Source: Leptolyngbya sp. BC1307
GTDB lineage: Bacteria > Cyanobacteriota > Cyanobacteriia > Phormidesmidales > Phormidesmidaceae
Direction: 5' to 3'
Assembly: GCF_002286735.1 (NCBI RefSeq)
Contig: NZ_NRTA01000005.1
Coordinates: 124,001 to 188,000 of the forward strand
DNA length: 64,000 bases
The position numbers and the translations under genes were made by a program. The stretch's first letter is position 1. Each line of letters opens with the position of its first letter. The notes below the pieces were generated by a model. The model saw only the letters and a program-made list of their open reading frames with translations. It ran no database searches and had not been told where the DNA came from. This document shows, one piece after another, positions 34,805 to 44,780 of the stretch.

Positions 34805-37135
34805 GTGAACCCTGAGAATCTCTCGTTAATGACTATGCAATCAACTGTCTCTATTAAGAAAGATCTGGTCATGGTCGGCGGTGGGCACAGCCATGCGCTC
34901 GTATTGCGCAAAATGGGCATGAATCCCTGGCCTGGCGACGTGCGCCTGACGCTGATCACCAACCTGGCCGACACGCCCTACTCTGGCATGTTGCCCTGTC
35001 ATATCTCCGGCCTCTACGACTTTGATACCGCCCACATCGACCTGCGGCCCCTCACTCGCTTTGCCAACTGTCGGCTGATTATGGATGAAATGATTGGCCT
35101 TGACCCCGATCAGCAGCAGATTATCTGCAACAACCATCCTCCCATCGCCTATGACACGCTCTCTATAGATGTTGGTAGCACACCCACAAAGTCTCAAGTA
35201 CCCGGCGCAGCTCAATATGCGATACCGGCTAAACCTGTGCCAACGCTGTTAAAAGCTTGGGCCGACTATCTTAAGCAGCTTGCAAAAAATCTAAATAACA
35301 ATCCTAAAACAACAGCGACGATTGCCATCGTTGGGGGCGGCGTCGGCGGCGTAGAAATGGCCTTTGCTATGCAAGTGCGGCTCACTCAGTTGCTGACTCA
35401 CCGCGATCAAGATCCGCAACAGATAGCTATCCATATCTTCCAACGAGGTCCCCATCTAGCAAAAGGGCGCAACTGGCTGACTCAGCGCATGGTTGAGCGA
35501 ATGTGCAAAGAGCGGCAGATTCGAGTGCATACCGGCGAAACGGTCTGTGAAGTGACATCTGAATCGGTGCGGTGCGAATCGGGTTTGGTCGTGGAATGCG
35601 ATCGCACCTTTTGGGTCACCAACGCTTCTGCCCCACCCTGGCTGACTGACAGCGGCCTCACCCTCACCGACAGCGGTTTTCTCGCCGTCAAAGACACCCT
35701 GCAAACCTGCTCGCATCCCAACATTTTCGCTGCCGGCGATGTGGCCACCATGGTCAACCACCCACGTCCCAAAGCGGGCGTTTTTGCCGTTCGCCAAGGC
35801 CCGCCCCTCTACGAAAATCTGAAGCGCTATGTCACCGGCCAACCGCTCAAACCCTTCCGCCCGCAGAGCCGCTATCTCAACATTATTGATACCGATACTA
35901 AAAGTGCGATCGCCTCCTGGGGCCCCTTCGCCATCCATTCCAGATGGAGCCGCCGCTGGAAAAATCACATTGACCAAAAGTTCATGCGCCTCTTTTCAGA
36001 CTTTCCAGACATGGCTTCGGCTACGCTCAGCGATCGCCTTCCGTCTCCAATATCTGAGCGCAGTCAAAGCTACATTCCCTGCGCAGGCTGTGGCTCCAAA
36101 GTCGGCAACCAAACCCTCACTCGCGCCCTCAGCAGAGTCCGCGCCGAATCAATCAGCAGCGCCGACTGGCCCGATTACAACAACATCTACACCGGCTTAG
36201 ATTCGCCTGACGATGCTGCTATCGTCCGCGTCCCCCCTGGCAAACTGTCCGTCCACACCGTTGATCAATTCCGCGCCCTTGTGGACGACCCGTTTATCTT
36301 CGGACAAATCTGCGTGAATCACTGCCTGAGCGATCTGTTTGCCATGGGCGCAACTAGCAGCAACGTCCTCGCATTGGCGACCATTCCCTACGGCACCGAC
36401 GCGAAACAAGAAGAAACCCTCTATCAACTGCTATCAGGGGCAAGTTTAGCGCTAGCTGATGCCAAAACTTTTTTGGTCGGCGGTCACACGACTGAAGGCC
36501 CCGATCTCTCTTTGGGGTTTGCTTGCAATGGCTGGATTGACCCCGATCAGGTGTGGCGCAAGGGCGGCATGGTGCCAGGTCAGTCGCTAATTCTTACCAA
36601 AGCGCTGGGCACGGGCAGTCTCTTTGCTGCCGATATGCAGCGTCAGGCCAAAGGCAGATGGATAGAAGCGGCTGTAGATAGTATGCTGCGCTCTAATCGC
36701 CTGGCTGCGGATTGTTTGAAGCAGTATGGCGCTACCGCCTGTACAGATGTCACCGGGTTTGGCTTGGCGGGTCACTTATTAGAGATGCTGACAGCTTCGG
36801 GGGTAGGTGCTGAGATTGATTTAGCGGCGATCGCCCTTCTCCCTGGCGTCACCGAAACGCTACAGCAGGGCCTTGTCAGCTCCCTACATGCGCGAAACCG
36901 TCAGGCAGCGATCAACAGCTTTCAAACCCACGCCTCCCAAACCGCTGTGCCCGCCTTTCAAATTCTCTTCGACCCGCAGACCTCAGGAGGTTTGCTCGCC
37001 AGCATGCCGTCAGCCCAAACTGAGGCTTGTTTAGCCGACCTGCACCGCTTGGGCTACTCAGAGAGCCGCTGCATTGGCACGATTACGACTGAGCTAACTT
37101 CGACGGCCAAACCCCTTACAATTAAGCAGTGGTAA
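34805..37135 (+). CDS. selD: NADH dehydrogenase-like oxidoreductase fused to selenide, water dikinase
   Basis: 776 residues. Residues 1-390 form a two-dinucleotide-binding-domain flavoprotein (VMVGGGHSHALVLR near the start; IVGGGVGGVEMAFAM at about 178). Residues 420-776 are SelD, which makes selenophosphate from selenide and ATP. C429 in CAGCGSKV aligns with the catalytic Cys of E. coli SelD, and K432 is kept, but the second Cys is Ser (S431). DDAAIV, GGHTTEGPDLSLG, TDVTGFGLAGHL and DPQTSGGLL are all present. The fusion is a known architecture (the N-terminal part corresponds to the Nterm_to_SelD family). The flavoprotein may supply reduced selenium. The start is GTG 34805; ATG 34829 is possible. 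Confidence 0.93.
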   Translation: MNPENLSLMTMQSTVSIKKDLVMVGGGHSHALVLRKMGMNPWPGDVRLTLITNLADTPYSGMLPCHISGLYDFDTAHIDLRPLTRFANCRLIMDEMIGLDPDQQQIICNNHPPIAYDTLSIDVGSTPTKSQVPGAAQYAIPAKPVPTLLKAWADYLKQLAKNLNNNPKTTATIAIVGGGVGGVEMAFAMQVRLTQLLTHRDQDPQQIAIHIFQRGPHLAKGRNWLTQRMVERMCKERQIRVHTGETVCEVTSESVRCESGLVVECDRTFWVTNASAPPWLTDSGLTLTDSGFLAVKDTLQTCSHPNIFAAGDVATMVNHPRPKAGVFAVRQGPPLYENLKRYVTGQPLKPFRPQSRYLNIIDTDTKSAIASWGPFAIHSRWSRRWKNHIDQKFMRLFSDFPDMASATLSDRLPSPISERSQSYIPCAGCGSKVGNQTLTRALSRVRAESISSADWPDYNNIYTGLDSPDDAAIVRVPPGKLSVHTVDQFRALVDDPFIFGQICVNHCLSDLFAMGATSSNVLALATIPYGTDAKQEETLYQLLSGASLALADAKTFLVGGHTTEGPDLSLGFACNGWIDPDQVWRKGGMVPGQSLILTKALGTGSLFAADMQRQAKGRWIEAAVDSMLRSNRLAADCLKQYGATACTDVTGFGLAGHLLEMLTASGVGAEIDLAAIALLPGVTETLQQGLVSSLHARNRQAAINSFQTHASQTAVPAFQILFDPQTSGGLLASMPSAQTEACLADLHRLGYSESRCIGTITTELTSTAKPLTIKQW

Positions 37136-38235
37136 GCAAAAAAGTATCTGTGTCCTCAGTTCAATCGGCAGAAGTCAAACTGCCAGAAGTCGAAATAGAT
37201 AAGCGACAATCACCTCAGCTTACGATTGACGAATTCTTGACGGCTTCCGGCCCCATTCTAGACGTGCGCAGCCCCGGCGAATACGAGCAGGGCCACATTC
37301 CAGACGCGGTTAGCCTGCCGCTGTTTAGCAATGAAGAACGGGCTCAAGTCGGCACCTGCTACAAGCAGGAGAGTCGTGAGCAAGCCGTAGAGCTAGGCTT
37401 TGAGATTGTGGGGCCAAAGTTTGCAGATTTCATTCGCACCGCTAAAAAAAATGCGCCCGAGAAGACGGTGCGAATTCACTGCTGGCGGGGGGGTATGCGT
37501 AGTGGGGCGGTCGCCTGGGCGCTCAATCTGGCTGGGTTCAAAACGGTCACGCTCACTGGCGGTTACAAAGCCTTTCGGCAGTGGGTGCGCCGCACCGTCG
37601 CCACGCCCAAGCCGATCATCTTGCTCGGCGGCATGACCGGCACTGCTAAGACAGACATTCTTCACGCGCTGGCCCAGCAAGGCGAACAAATGCTTGACCT
37701 AGAAGGCTATGCCAACCACCGGGGCAGCAGCTTTGGCGCGCTCTGCCTGCCCCCGCAGCCGAGCACCGAGCACTTTGAAAATCTGATTGCCACTGAATGG
37801 CACCAGTTCGATGGCAATCGGCCTATTTGGGTAGAAGCCGAAAGCCGCAGCGTTGGGCCTTGCCGCATTCCGGCTGAGCTGTTTGAGCAGATGGAAACGG
37901 CCTTTGCGTTGGAAATTGTCCGCCCAATTGCTGAGCGGCTGGCGCTGCTGGTAGACATTTACGGTCAGGCCGATCCCGATGAACTGATAGCCGCGACCGA
38001 GCGCATTCGCAAACGGCTTGGCGGGCAGCGTACTCAAGAGGCAGTGGCCCTAGCCAAAGCAGGCGATCTGACGGCGGCTGTTGCTATTTTGCTTACCTAC
38101 TACGACCGCGCCTATCGCTACGGGTTAGAGCAACGCGATCGCACGGTTCCCGAAGTAGACGTTACCGGCCTATCGCCTATCCAAGCCGCCCAGCGCCTGC
38201 TCCAAACCCTCAAGACCAGCCCAATCGCTACCTAG
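37129..38235 (+). CDS. selU: tRNA 2-selenouridine synthase (SelU/MnmH)
   Basis: 368 residues. The N-terminal rhodanese domain carries the catalytic Cys C118 in HCWRGGMRSGAVAW. A P-loop domain follows (GGMTGTAKT, 167-175), then a helical C-terminus with GGQRTQEAV. The enzyme replaces sulfur with selenium in 2-thiouridine at the tRNA wobble position, using selenophosphate. Its GTG start overlaps the end of the selD fusion by 7 bases, so supply and use of selenophosphate are translationally coupled. No selA, selB or selenocysteine tRNA is seen nearby, so the module appears devoted to tRNA modification. Confidence 0.93.
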   Translation: MVSKKVSVSSVQSAEVKLPEVEIDKRQSPQLTIDEFLTASGPILDVRSPGEYEQGHIPDAVSLPLFSNEERAQVGTCYKQESREQAVELGFEIVGPKFADFIRTAKKNAPEKTVRIHCWRGGMRSGAVAWALNLAGFKTVTLTGGYKAFRQWVRRTVATPKPIILLGGMTGTAKTDILHALAQQGEQMLDLEGYANHRGSSFGALCLPPQPSTEHFENLIATEWHQFDGNRPIWVEAESRSVGPCRIPAELFEQMETAFALEIVRPIAERLALLVDIYGQADPDELIAATERIRKRLGGQRTQEAVALAKAGDLTAAVAILLTYYDRAYRYGLEQRDRTVPEVDVTGLSPIQAAQRLLQTLKTSPIAT

Positions 38236-38532
38236 ACCAACCGTGAGCGATCTCCCCCCATAAACGGATTAGAACGTATTAGTCCGCAAGTTGTAGCAAA
38301 CAAAAGTCTATTAAAGCCAAATGAAGCAACCGCCAAAGAGATCGTCAAATCTTCACCCTGACAGCGAGAACTATCCTCTAGGATCGAAAACAAGTATTCA
38401 AGCTAAGCAGGACAAGTAGAGCAGCTTTAAGCCGCGCCGCCCAGATGAATGGCCGGACATCTCAACTTCTCTTACCCATTGACCTACTGAGCGGGCATAT
38501 TAAATCATCCAAACTCATTTCTAAGATCGTCA

Positions 38533-38859
38533 ATGGCTATTGCTTATTGGTCTGTGGCTGCTATTATCTTCTCCATCGTATTGGCCTCTTTCGTAAAAGA
38601 CACCAACGCTCCCAAGTTTAGCGCTGATGCCTGGCTGTTTATTGCGATCGCCACGCTCCTCTGGCCAGTCACCCTACCTTCTATTCTCAGTAGCAAGCTG
38701 CGCAGCCGTCAGCGAACTAAACCGTCCAAATATACTGCCGAAAAGTCTTCTCCAGTCGAGTGCTCCGCCGCTGCATACTTCCCAGAGACCCTACCGACGC
38801 AGAGCCAGCCACCGGCTGTCCTCCCCAATGTGTATACCACCTCTACCTGTAACCTGTAG
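38533..38859 (+). CDS. Small two-helix membrane protein, hypothetical
   Basis: 108 residues. Two membrane segments, at about 5-21 (YWSVAAIIFSIVLASFV) and 32-52 (AWLFIAIATLLWPVTLPSIL), are separated by KDTNAPKFSADA. A basic patch (SKLRSRQRTK) and a Pro/Ser-rich tail follow. The start-to-helix-2 pattern VKDTNAPK...WLFIAIATLLWPVTLP is what I recall of a conserved cyanobacterial hypothetical family, without known function. The tail appears variable. It stands alone between selU and the convergent radical SAM gene. Confidence 0.65.
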   Translation: MAIAYWSVAAIIFSIVLASFVKDTNAPKFSADAWLFIAIATLLWPVTLPSILSSKLRSRQRTKPSKYTAEKSSPVECSAAAYFPETLPTQSQPPAVLPNVYTTSTCNL

Positions 38860-38912
38860 CCGGTGACCTGTAGGCTGTTTTGACCTATCTATAACCCTGT
38901 AGAAGGGCTAAT

Positions 38913-40529
38913 CTAAGCCGCCATCGACTGCTGCGCGTCAGCCAAATGCTTGACTAACGTCGCTTTGGGCAAGGGGCCTGCCAAATGCTCCCAAGGCAGT
39001 ACCCGGTCAGTCGGCCACTGCTCGTAAACGTAAAAATCTAGCGGCGGCAGCTTGCCCTTAAGCGTTTTGAAGGCGCGGCGGTAGCTGCCTAGCGTATCCC
39101 CATAGCCTCGGGTGAGCTCTAATAGGTCTGCTAGACGGCGATCGCCCCTCGAAATCAGCGCCTGAATTGCCGACCAGCTATAGCTCTCAGGGCGAAAGTC
39201 AATGCCGCAGGGCCGCAGTTGCTTTTGCAAAAACTTTAGCCGCTTTTCTGCCTGCCGGTCAACGCCGTACCATTGAAAAGGCGTGTGGCTCTTGGGCACA
39301 AACGTACTGCAGCCCAGTGTCAGCCGTAGCCCCGGCGTTTGCTTGTTAAGCTCGATCAGCAGATCCGCTGTCTGCGCCAGATCGTCTTGAGTTTCTCCCG
39401 GCACCCCGGCCATGCCATACAGCTTAAGCGCCTTTAGCCCGCCCGCCTTAGCCTGCTGCGCCGCTGCAAAAATCTGGTCGGTCTCTAGCTTTTTATTGAC
39501 GATATCGCGTACCCGCTGCGAGCCGCTTTCAATCGCGATCGTAATTGACCGGGCACCATGTTTGACCAGTGTTTCAGTCAGCTTCTGATTCACCGTATTC
39601 GTCCGTACCGACGACATACTCACGCGCACATCGTCATACTGCGGCTGGTTGAGATAGTCCAGCAGCGCTTCAAACTCGGGATGCTGGGTAATCGAAGCCC
39701 CTAGCAGCCCCAATCGCCGGGTTGCCTGCAGTCCCTTTTCAATCGCCGGAATCAGCGACGCCTCCATACTCGCCGCCCGGAAAGGCAGCGTCAGATAGCT
39801 AGCCAAGCAAAAGCGACACATCTCCGGGCAGCTGCGCACCACCTCCACCATAAAGATATTCTCCCAGGCCGCTTTTTCGGTGACAACGGTCGAAGCAGAG
39901 AGGACGTTGCCGCGATAGGTCTGTTTCTGTACTGACGCTGGCACATCGCTGTCTATTGGCGAAATCGCCGCAATCGGTCCGTCAGTTGCCTGATAGCTCA
40001 CGCTGTAGAGCGCTGGGATGTAGACTCCTGGTACCTGAGCCAGTGCCTTGAGCTGGGCCGTTCTAGGTTTCCCGCGTACCTGCTGATACGCATCTAAAAA
40101 GTCATCCAGCAAGGTTTCGCCATCTCCTAGCAAAATCACATCGAAGAAGGCGGCAAAGGGCTCTGGGTTGGCCGTCAGCACCGGCCCGCCGCCAAACACT
40201 AAGGGCTGTTCATCCGTGCGATCTGCTGTCCGCAGCGGAATTTGTTGAGACTCCAGCAGGTTGAGAACGTTGACGTAGTCTAGTTCCCACGAGAGGGAAA
40301 ATCCCATTAGTTCGGCTTGGGCGGGCAGCGGCTCGCTGACATCGGTAAATAGCCGGCTGACATCAATATCGGCTCGCTGTGCCAGCATTGCCCACACCAC
40401 CTGATAGCCCAAGCTGGTGATGCCCACGCTGTATTCGTTAGGGAAAGCGAAGATGAGGGGGATGGCGCGATCGCTCAAAGCCGCCGGAGTAAACAGGCGT
40501 TTCTCAGCTGAGAAGACAGAAGTAGACAC
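38913..40529 (-). CDS. Radical SAM protein with N-terminal B12-binding-like domain
   Basis: 538 residues. The N-terminal 170 residues resemble the B12-binding-like fold of this class (FAFPNEYSVGITSLGYQVVW; LVFGGGPVLTANPEPFA; LLGDGETLL). The radical SAM cluster motif CPEMCRFC (C-x3-C-x2-C) follows at about 235-242, with the downstream strand LKLYGMAGVPGETQDD. It therefore binds a 4Fe-4S cluster and S-adenosylmethionine. The substrate is unknown; related proteins include methylthiotransferase-like and TIGR03960-like enzymes. A cobalamin DxHxxG motif is not evident. It is a single minus-strand gene convergent with the small membrane protein gene. Confidence 0.88.
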   Translation of the reverse strand: MSTSVFSAEKRLFTPAALSDRAIPLIFAFPNEYSVGITSLGYQVVWAMLAQRADIDVSRLFTDVSEPLPAQAELMGFSLSWELDYVNVLNLLESQQIPLRTADRTDEQPLVFGGGPVLTANPEPFAAFFDVILLGDGETLLDDFLDAYQQVRGKPRTAQLKALAQVPGVYIPALYSVSYQATDGPIAAISPIDSDVPASVQKQTYRGNVLSASTVVTEKAAWENIFMVEVVRSCPEMCRFCLASYLTLPFRAASMEASLIPAIEKGLQATRRLGLLGASITQHPEFEALLDYLNQPQYDDVRVSMSSVRTNTVNQKLTETLVKHGARSITIAIESGSQRVRDIVNKKLETDQIFAAAQQAKAGGLKALKLYGMAGVPGETQDDLAQTADLLIELNKQTPGLRLTLGCSTFVPKSHTPFQWYGVDRQAEKRLKFLQKQLRPCGIDFRPESYSWSAIQALISRGDRRLADLLELTRGYGDTLGSYRRAFKTLKGKLPPLDFYVYEQWPTDRVLPWEHLAGPLPKATLVKHLADAQQSMAA

Positions 40530-40619
40530 AGATTAACAATTCCTTGATCTAGTTCAATTCTCCCTCATTTACCCTAGATTGAGCGCCCCCTTAAAGCTGC
40601 TAAGCCGCAAACGGCCACT

Positions 40620-40647
40620 AAAAAAGCAGGAGCTTTGCGCCCCTGCT
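40620..40647 (-). terminator. Terminator of gap2
   Basis: On the minus strand, AGCAGG and CCTGCT (40625-40647) form a stem extended by GC/GC across one mismatch, followed by a run of T (A residues at 40620-40625 on the plus strand). It lies about 30 bp after the gap2 stop codon. Confidence 0.75.
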
Positions 40648-40678
40648 CTGGTCTCTATCAGGCTTTAGATACCCAAAT

Positions 40679-41695
40679 CTAGTCTTTCCACTTGGTGGCG
40701 ATGAGTTCAGCTAAGTCTACTACCCGCTGGCTGTAGCCCCACTCGTTGTCATACCAGGCGATTACCTTGACTAGGTCGCCATCCATCACCAGCGTCAGGT
40801 CAGAGTCAATCGTGGCAGATTCATTGGTCTTGCGATAGTCGATAGAGACCAGCGGCTCATCGGTATAGCCCAAAATGCCCTTCATCGTCGTTTCAGAAGC
40901 CTTCTTGAGCACTTCGTTCATCTCTTCGGTGATGGTCTTTTTCTTCACCTGAGCAACCAAGTCAACGATAGATACGTTAGGGGTCGGCACTCGCAGCGCA
41001 ATGCCGTTGAGCTTACCTTTCATCTCAGGAATCACCAAAGCAACTGCCTTAGCAGCGCCCGTTGTCGTCGGCACAATGTTGATTGCCGCTGCTCTAGCCC
41101 GGCGCAAGTCGCGGTGGCTCGCGTCTAAGATTCGCTGGTCGCCAGTATAGCTGTGAGTAGTGGTCATCGTCCCTTTGATGATGCCAAAGTTATCGTTGAT
41201 CACTTTGACTACAGGGGCTAAGCAGTTAGTCGTGCAGCTAGCGTTGCTGACGACGTTTTGCTTGTCGTGTTCGTAGTCTTGGTCATTGACACCCATCACA
41301 TAGGTGCCTATGTGACCGCCTTTGCCGGGCGCAGTGATCAAGACCTTTTTCGCGCCTGCTTCGAGATGGCGAGAAGCCCCTTCTTCACTGTTGAAGACGC
41401 CAGTCGATTCGATGACCAAGTCAATTCCCCAGTCCTTCCAGGGCAAGTTGCTAGGGTTACGGTCGGAGTAGCACTTAATTACTTTGCCGTTGACGGTCAT
41501 GGTGTCGGCATCGTAAGAAATGTCTGCATCTAGACGACCCAGTAAGGAGTCGTATTTCAACAGGTGAGTGTTGATTCTAGGATCAGAAGTGTTGTTGACA
41601 GCAACCAGGTCCAGGTTGCTATTTTCACGTGTCAACCAACAACGTAAAAAGTTCCGGCCAATCCGCCCAAAACCGTTGATAGCTACTCTAACCAC
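40679..41695 (-). CDS. gap2: Glyceraldehyde-3-phosphate dehydrogenase, Gap2 type
   Basis: 338 residues. The Rossmann motif [15 protein letters not shown] starts the protein. Catalytic Cys (about residue 154) is in [19 protein letters not shown]-binding and phosphate-site motifs ([34 protein letters not shown]) are all present. The sequence is the cyanobacterial Gap2 type, which works in the Calvin cycle and gluconeogenesis with NADPH or NADH. The start is GTG at 41695. It is divergent from murC across a 647-bp region and has a clear terminator. Confidence 0.95.
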   Translation of the reverse strand: MVRVAINGFGRIGRNFLRCWLTRENSNLDLVAVNNTSDPRINTHLLKYDSLLGRLDADISYDADTMTVNGKVIKCYSDRNPSNLPWKDWGIDLVIESTGVFNSEEGASRHLEAGAKKVLITAPGKGGHIGTYVMGVNDQDYEHDKQNVVSNASCTTNCLAPVVKVINDNFGIIKGTMTTTHSYTGDQRILDASHRDLRRARAAAINIVPTTTGAAKAVALVIPEMKGKLNGIALRVPTPNVSIVDLVAQVKKKTITEEMNEVLKKASETTMKGILGYTDEPLVSIDYRKTNESATIDSDLTLVMDGDLVKVIAWYDNEWGYSQRVVDLAELIATKWKD

Positions 41696-42106
41696 TGCGC
41701 GATAACCTCGTGTCTTTAGAAGAAAGGGGAGTCAAGTTATAAGTCTTGATAAGCAAGCTCATCATATCGCATCATCGTCACGCCAAGGTTAGGCAGACTG
41801 GGTTTTTATACTCAATGATTGCCGATGCCAGCGCTTGAGTTAGCAGGAAATTGATAGGGGTTAGGTGACCAGAAGCGACTGTTTGAGGAGCTAGTCAGTC
41901 AGTATTGAGGGCTGTCGTGGGCGGAGGCTGAGCTCAGCAAAAGCCCGCTATCTCTTTGCTGAGCGTTGACGGATCATGAGGGGTCTAATGCTTTTTAAGC
42001 GCTCATCAAATTGGGCCGTTCGGCTTTTGAGGATGAGTATTGATCCGGTCAGACAGACTTCAAATAAAAATTGACAATTTCTTTGCTTTTCTCAGATAAA
42101 AATCCG

Positions 42107-42132
42107 CTTGTCTTTGGGTCTTGTCTTTGGGT
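42107..42132. repeat. 13-bp perfect tandem duplication
   Basis: CTTGTCTTTGGGT occurs twice head to tail (42107-42119, 42120-42132) downstream of a TTGACA-type promoter candidate in the gap2-murC intergenic region. Confidence 0.9.
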
Positions 42133-42288
42133 GAGGTTAATTTTTCTACCAGAGATTTTCTACTATTTTTTGTTTTTGTGAAATCAGGGAAACTATGTCG
42201 TGCAGGCTACAAGCAGTGTACTTGCTTTTGTACTCTCTGACTGGCTGGCACCTGAGCGCCTCTAGTTTAGGGCGGGACTGAAGATTCC

Positions 42289-42297
42289 TGGTATGAT
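42289..42297 (+). promoter_or_regulatory. Extended -10 promoter candidate for murC
   Basis: TGGTATGAT fits the TGnTATAAT extended -10 pattern, about 45 bp before the murC start. No good -35 box is seen, which extended -10 promoters can tolerate. Confidence 0.35.
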
Positions 42298-42342
42298 ACG
42301 CCTGATTATGATGACGTACAGTGGTTTGTGAGGGAGTGAAAC

Positions 42343-43800
42343 ATGCTGAATTCAGTAGATTTCAGCGGTAAACCGTTCCATTTTATCGGAATTGGTGGCA
42401 TCGGAATGTCGGCGCTGGCCCATGTCTTGGCGAGCCGCAAACTGCCGGTTTCCGGGTCTGATTTGCGCTTGAGTCACATCACTGAACGGCTAGAGCGGCA
42501 GGGGGCGCATATTTTTAACCAGCAGCGGGCAGAAAATTTGGCCTTTTTTACTGGCCCGGTGCCCCGACAGCCCGCAACTACTGCGTCGTCATTGCCTCAG
42601 GTCGTGTGCTCAACGGCCATTAGCGAAAGCAACGCTGAATATAAGGCAGCGATCGCTATGGGCTGTCCTATCTTTCATCGCTCAGACATTCTGGCAGCGC
42701 TGATGAATGAGCGCCGGGGGATTGCGATCGCGGGCACCCACGGCAAAACCACCACTAGCAGCATTACCGGCTATCTACTGCTGAAAGCGGGTATCGATCC
42801 AACCATCATTATCGGTGGCGAAGTCAGCGCCTGGTCGGGCAATGCCTATGTGGGTCAGAGTAACTATGTGGTCGCTGAAGCCGATGAGTCTGATGGGTCG
42901 CTGGTGAAGCTCTCAGCTGAGATCGGTGTGATTACCAATATTGAGCTAGATCACCCTGACCACTACAGCAACCTCGATCAGGTCGTGGAGATTTTTGACC
43001 GGTTTGTCGCTCAGTGTGAAACGGTGATCGGCAGCATAGATTGCCCAACCGTGCGCGATCGCATCAATCCAGACATCTCTTACAGTCTTGACCCGGACTC
43101 TGGCGCTGACTATATCGCTACCCACATCTGCGAAAGCGCGGACGGGATGACGGCCTGCATCTGGGAGCGGGGCCAAAAGCTTGGGGTGCTAGCAGTGCCT
43201 CTGCTGGGCCTGCACAACTTGAGCAATACGCTAGCGGCGATCGCCGTTGCCCGGCAGATCAAGGTCGATTTCGCCTCGATTGCTACTCACCTGCCTAACT
43301 TCAAGGGGGCGCGTCGTCGGTTTGAGCATCGTGGGTTCTACAACGACATTTTATTTATTGATGACTATGCCCACCATCCCAGCGAGATTAGAGCGACGCT
43401 TGCCGCTGCTCAGGTACAGCGCCGGGGGCCGTTGCCGTCTCAGCGCGATCGCCGGGTGGTTGCGGTCTTTCAGCCCCACCGCTACAGCCGCGCCGCTACG
43501 TTGCTGAGCGAATTTGCCACTGCCTTTGAGGGCGCAGACCGGGTAATCGCGACCGACATTTACAGCGCTGGCGAAACCAACACCGGTCGAATTACCGGCG
43601 AACAAGTGGCTCAAGCTATTTCTCAGCATCGGCCAACCGAATACTACCCGACGCTAGAAGGCGTTAGGCAAGCACTCGAAACCAGCCTGACGCCCGGCGA
43701 TATTGTCATCTTTCTCACGGCTGGCAACCTCAATCAACTCATCCCCACCGTGATGGCTGCTTACCAAAGAGTGCCTCAGCCCGAAGCGGCACTCACATAG
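42343..43800 (+). CDS. murC: UDP-N-acetylmuramate--L-alanine ligase
   Basis: 485 residues. The N-terminal Rossmann motif is FHFIGIGGIGMSALAHVL. The ATP site is GIAGTHGKTTTSSI, followed by EADESDGSL, NIELDHPDHY and the C-terminal motifs DDYAHHPSEIRATL and FQPHRYSR. It adds L-alanine to UDP-N-acetylmuramic acid in the cytosol, an essential peptidoglycan step. It is full length. The ribosome site gagggag precedes the ATG. murB follows 14 bp downstream. Confidence 0.97.
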   Translation: MLNSVDFSGKPFHFIGIGGIGMSALAHVLASRKLPVSGSDLRLSHITERLERQGAHIFNQQRAENLAFFTGPVPRQPATTASSLPQVVCSTAISESNAEYKAAIAMGCPIFHRSDILAALMNERRGIAIAGTHGKTTTSSITGYLLLKAGIDPTIIIGGEVSAWSGNAYVGQSNYVVAEADESDGSLVKLSAEIGVITNIELDHPDHYSNLDQVVEIFDRFVAQCETVIGSIDCPTVRDRINPDISYSLDPDSGADYIATHICESADGMTACIWERGQKLGVLAVPLLGLHNLSNTLAAIAVARQIKVDFASIATHLPNFKGARRRFEHRGFYNDILFIDDYAHHPSEIRATLAAAQVQRRGPLPSQRDRRVVAVFQPHRYSRAATLLSEFATAFEGADRVIATDIYSAGETNTGRITGEQVAQAISQHRPTEYYPTLEGVRQALETSLTPGDIVIFLTAGNLNQLIPTVMAAYQRVPQPEAALT

Positions 43801-43814
43801 GGGGTGCCACAAGC

Positions 43815-44780
43815 GTGACGGTAAGAGCGGCGAAGACTGTTCAACTTGGCAATGATTTCAAAATTATCGCCTTATCGCCTTTGGCCAAGCTGACGACCTT
43901 TCGGGTGGGCGGCTGGGCCCAGTGGCTAGCGCTGCCTAAAACGTTTGATCAGCTGCAGGCAGCCTTAGGCTGGGGGCGATCTGAGGGGTTGCCGGTGACG
44001 CTGCTGGGCGCGGGGTCTAATCTGCTGATTAGCGATCGCGGTTTGCCGGGCCTGGTCATTTGCACCCGGGCCCTGCGCCATAGCGAATTTGACCCGGTGA
44101 CTGGCCGCGTTACCGCTGCTGCTGGAGAGCCCTGGTCTTCTCTCGCCTGGAAAGCTGCCCGCTATGGGCTTAAAGGTTTTGAATGGACGATTGGCATTCC
44201 GGGTACGGTCGGCGGCGCAGTGGTGATGAATGCGGGCGCTCATGGCAGCGAAACCGCCGATATCTTAGTCAAGGCAGAAATCATTAGCCCAGACGGTAGG
44301 CTGAGCCTACTCAAACCCGCTGACTTGGGCTATCGCTACCGCACCTCCAATTTACAAGGGCTCGATCAGATCGTGACCACCGCCACCTTTCAGCTCAGTC
44401 CCGGCCACGACCCGGCCAAAATCAAAGCGGCCACCGCTGCCGATCTGAAACAGCGCCGTACCACTCAACCCTACCATCTGCCCAACTGCGGCAGCGTCTT
44501 TCGCAATCCTCGGCCCTACAGCGCCGGCCATCTGATCGAACAAGCCGGACTGAAGGGCTATCAGATCGGCCAGGCCCAAATCTCTATGCTGCATGCCAAC
44601 TTTATCGTCAATCTCGGCAATGCCAAAGCCAGCGACGTGCTCGCCCTGATTCGCCATACCCAGAGCGTTATCTACGAGCACCATCAGATTCAGCTAGAAA
44701 CAGAAGTCAAAATTATGGGTCACTTTAATGATGCTCCAGGCGATCAAAAGATCTCGACTTCAGCCCTGCCAAACGGCTGA
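43815..44780 (+). CDS. murB: UDP-N-acetylenolpyruvoylglucosamine reductase
   Basis: 321 residues, starting at GTG 43815. The FAD-binding part contains TTFRVGGWAQWLALP, LLGAGSNLLISDRGLPG and the catalytic-region motif GIPGTVGGAVVMNAGAHG. The C-terminal domain contains CGSVFRNP and AGHLIEQAGLKGYQIG. The enzyme uses NADPH to make UDP-MurNAc, the substrate of MurC, so the two adjacent genes encode consecutive steps. It is full length and co-transcribed with murC. Confidence 0.97.
   Translation: MTVRAAKTVQLGNDFKIIALSPLAKLTTFRVGGWAQWLALPKTFDQLQAALGWGRSEGLPVTLLGAGSNLLISDRGLPGLVICTRALRHSEFDPVTGRVTAAAGEPWSSLAWKAARYGLKGFEWTIGIPGTVGGAVVMNAGAHGSETADILVKAEIISPDGRLSLLKPADLGYRYRTSNLQGLDQIVTTATFQLSPGHDPAKIKAATAADLKQRRTTQPYHLPNCGSVFRNPRPYSAGHLIEQAGLKGYQIGQAQISMLHANFIVNLGNAKASDVLALIRHTQSVIYEHHQIQLETEVKIMGHFNDAPGDQKISTSALPNG

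Larger units (their letters stand above)
41696..42342. other. Long intergenic region between gap2 and murC
   Basis: 647 bp with promoters for two divergent core genes. On the plus strand TTGACA (42071-42076) and GATAAA (42095-42100) are 18 bp apart. A perfect 13-bp tandem duplication CTTGTCTTTGGGT lies at 42107-42132. An extended -10 element (TGGTATGAT) lies at 42289-42297. I see no ORF or recognised RNA. Confidence 0.5.

Noticed and set aside
35456-35977. 173-codon minus-strand ORF inside the selD fusion gene
   Set aside because: It is antisense to an intact, strongly supported gene and shows no family motif.
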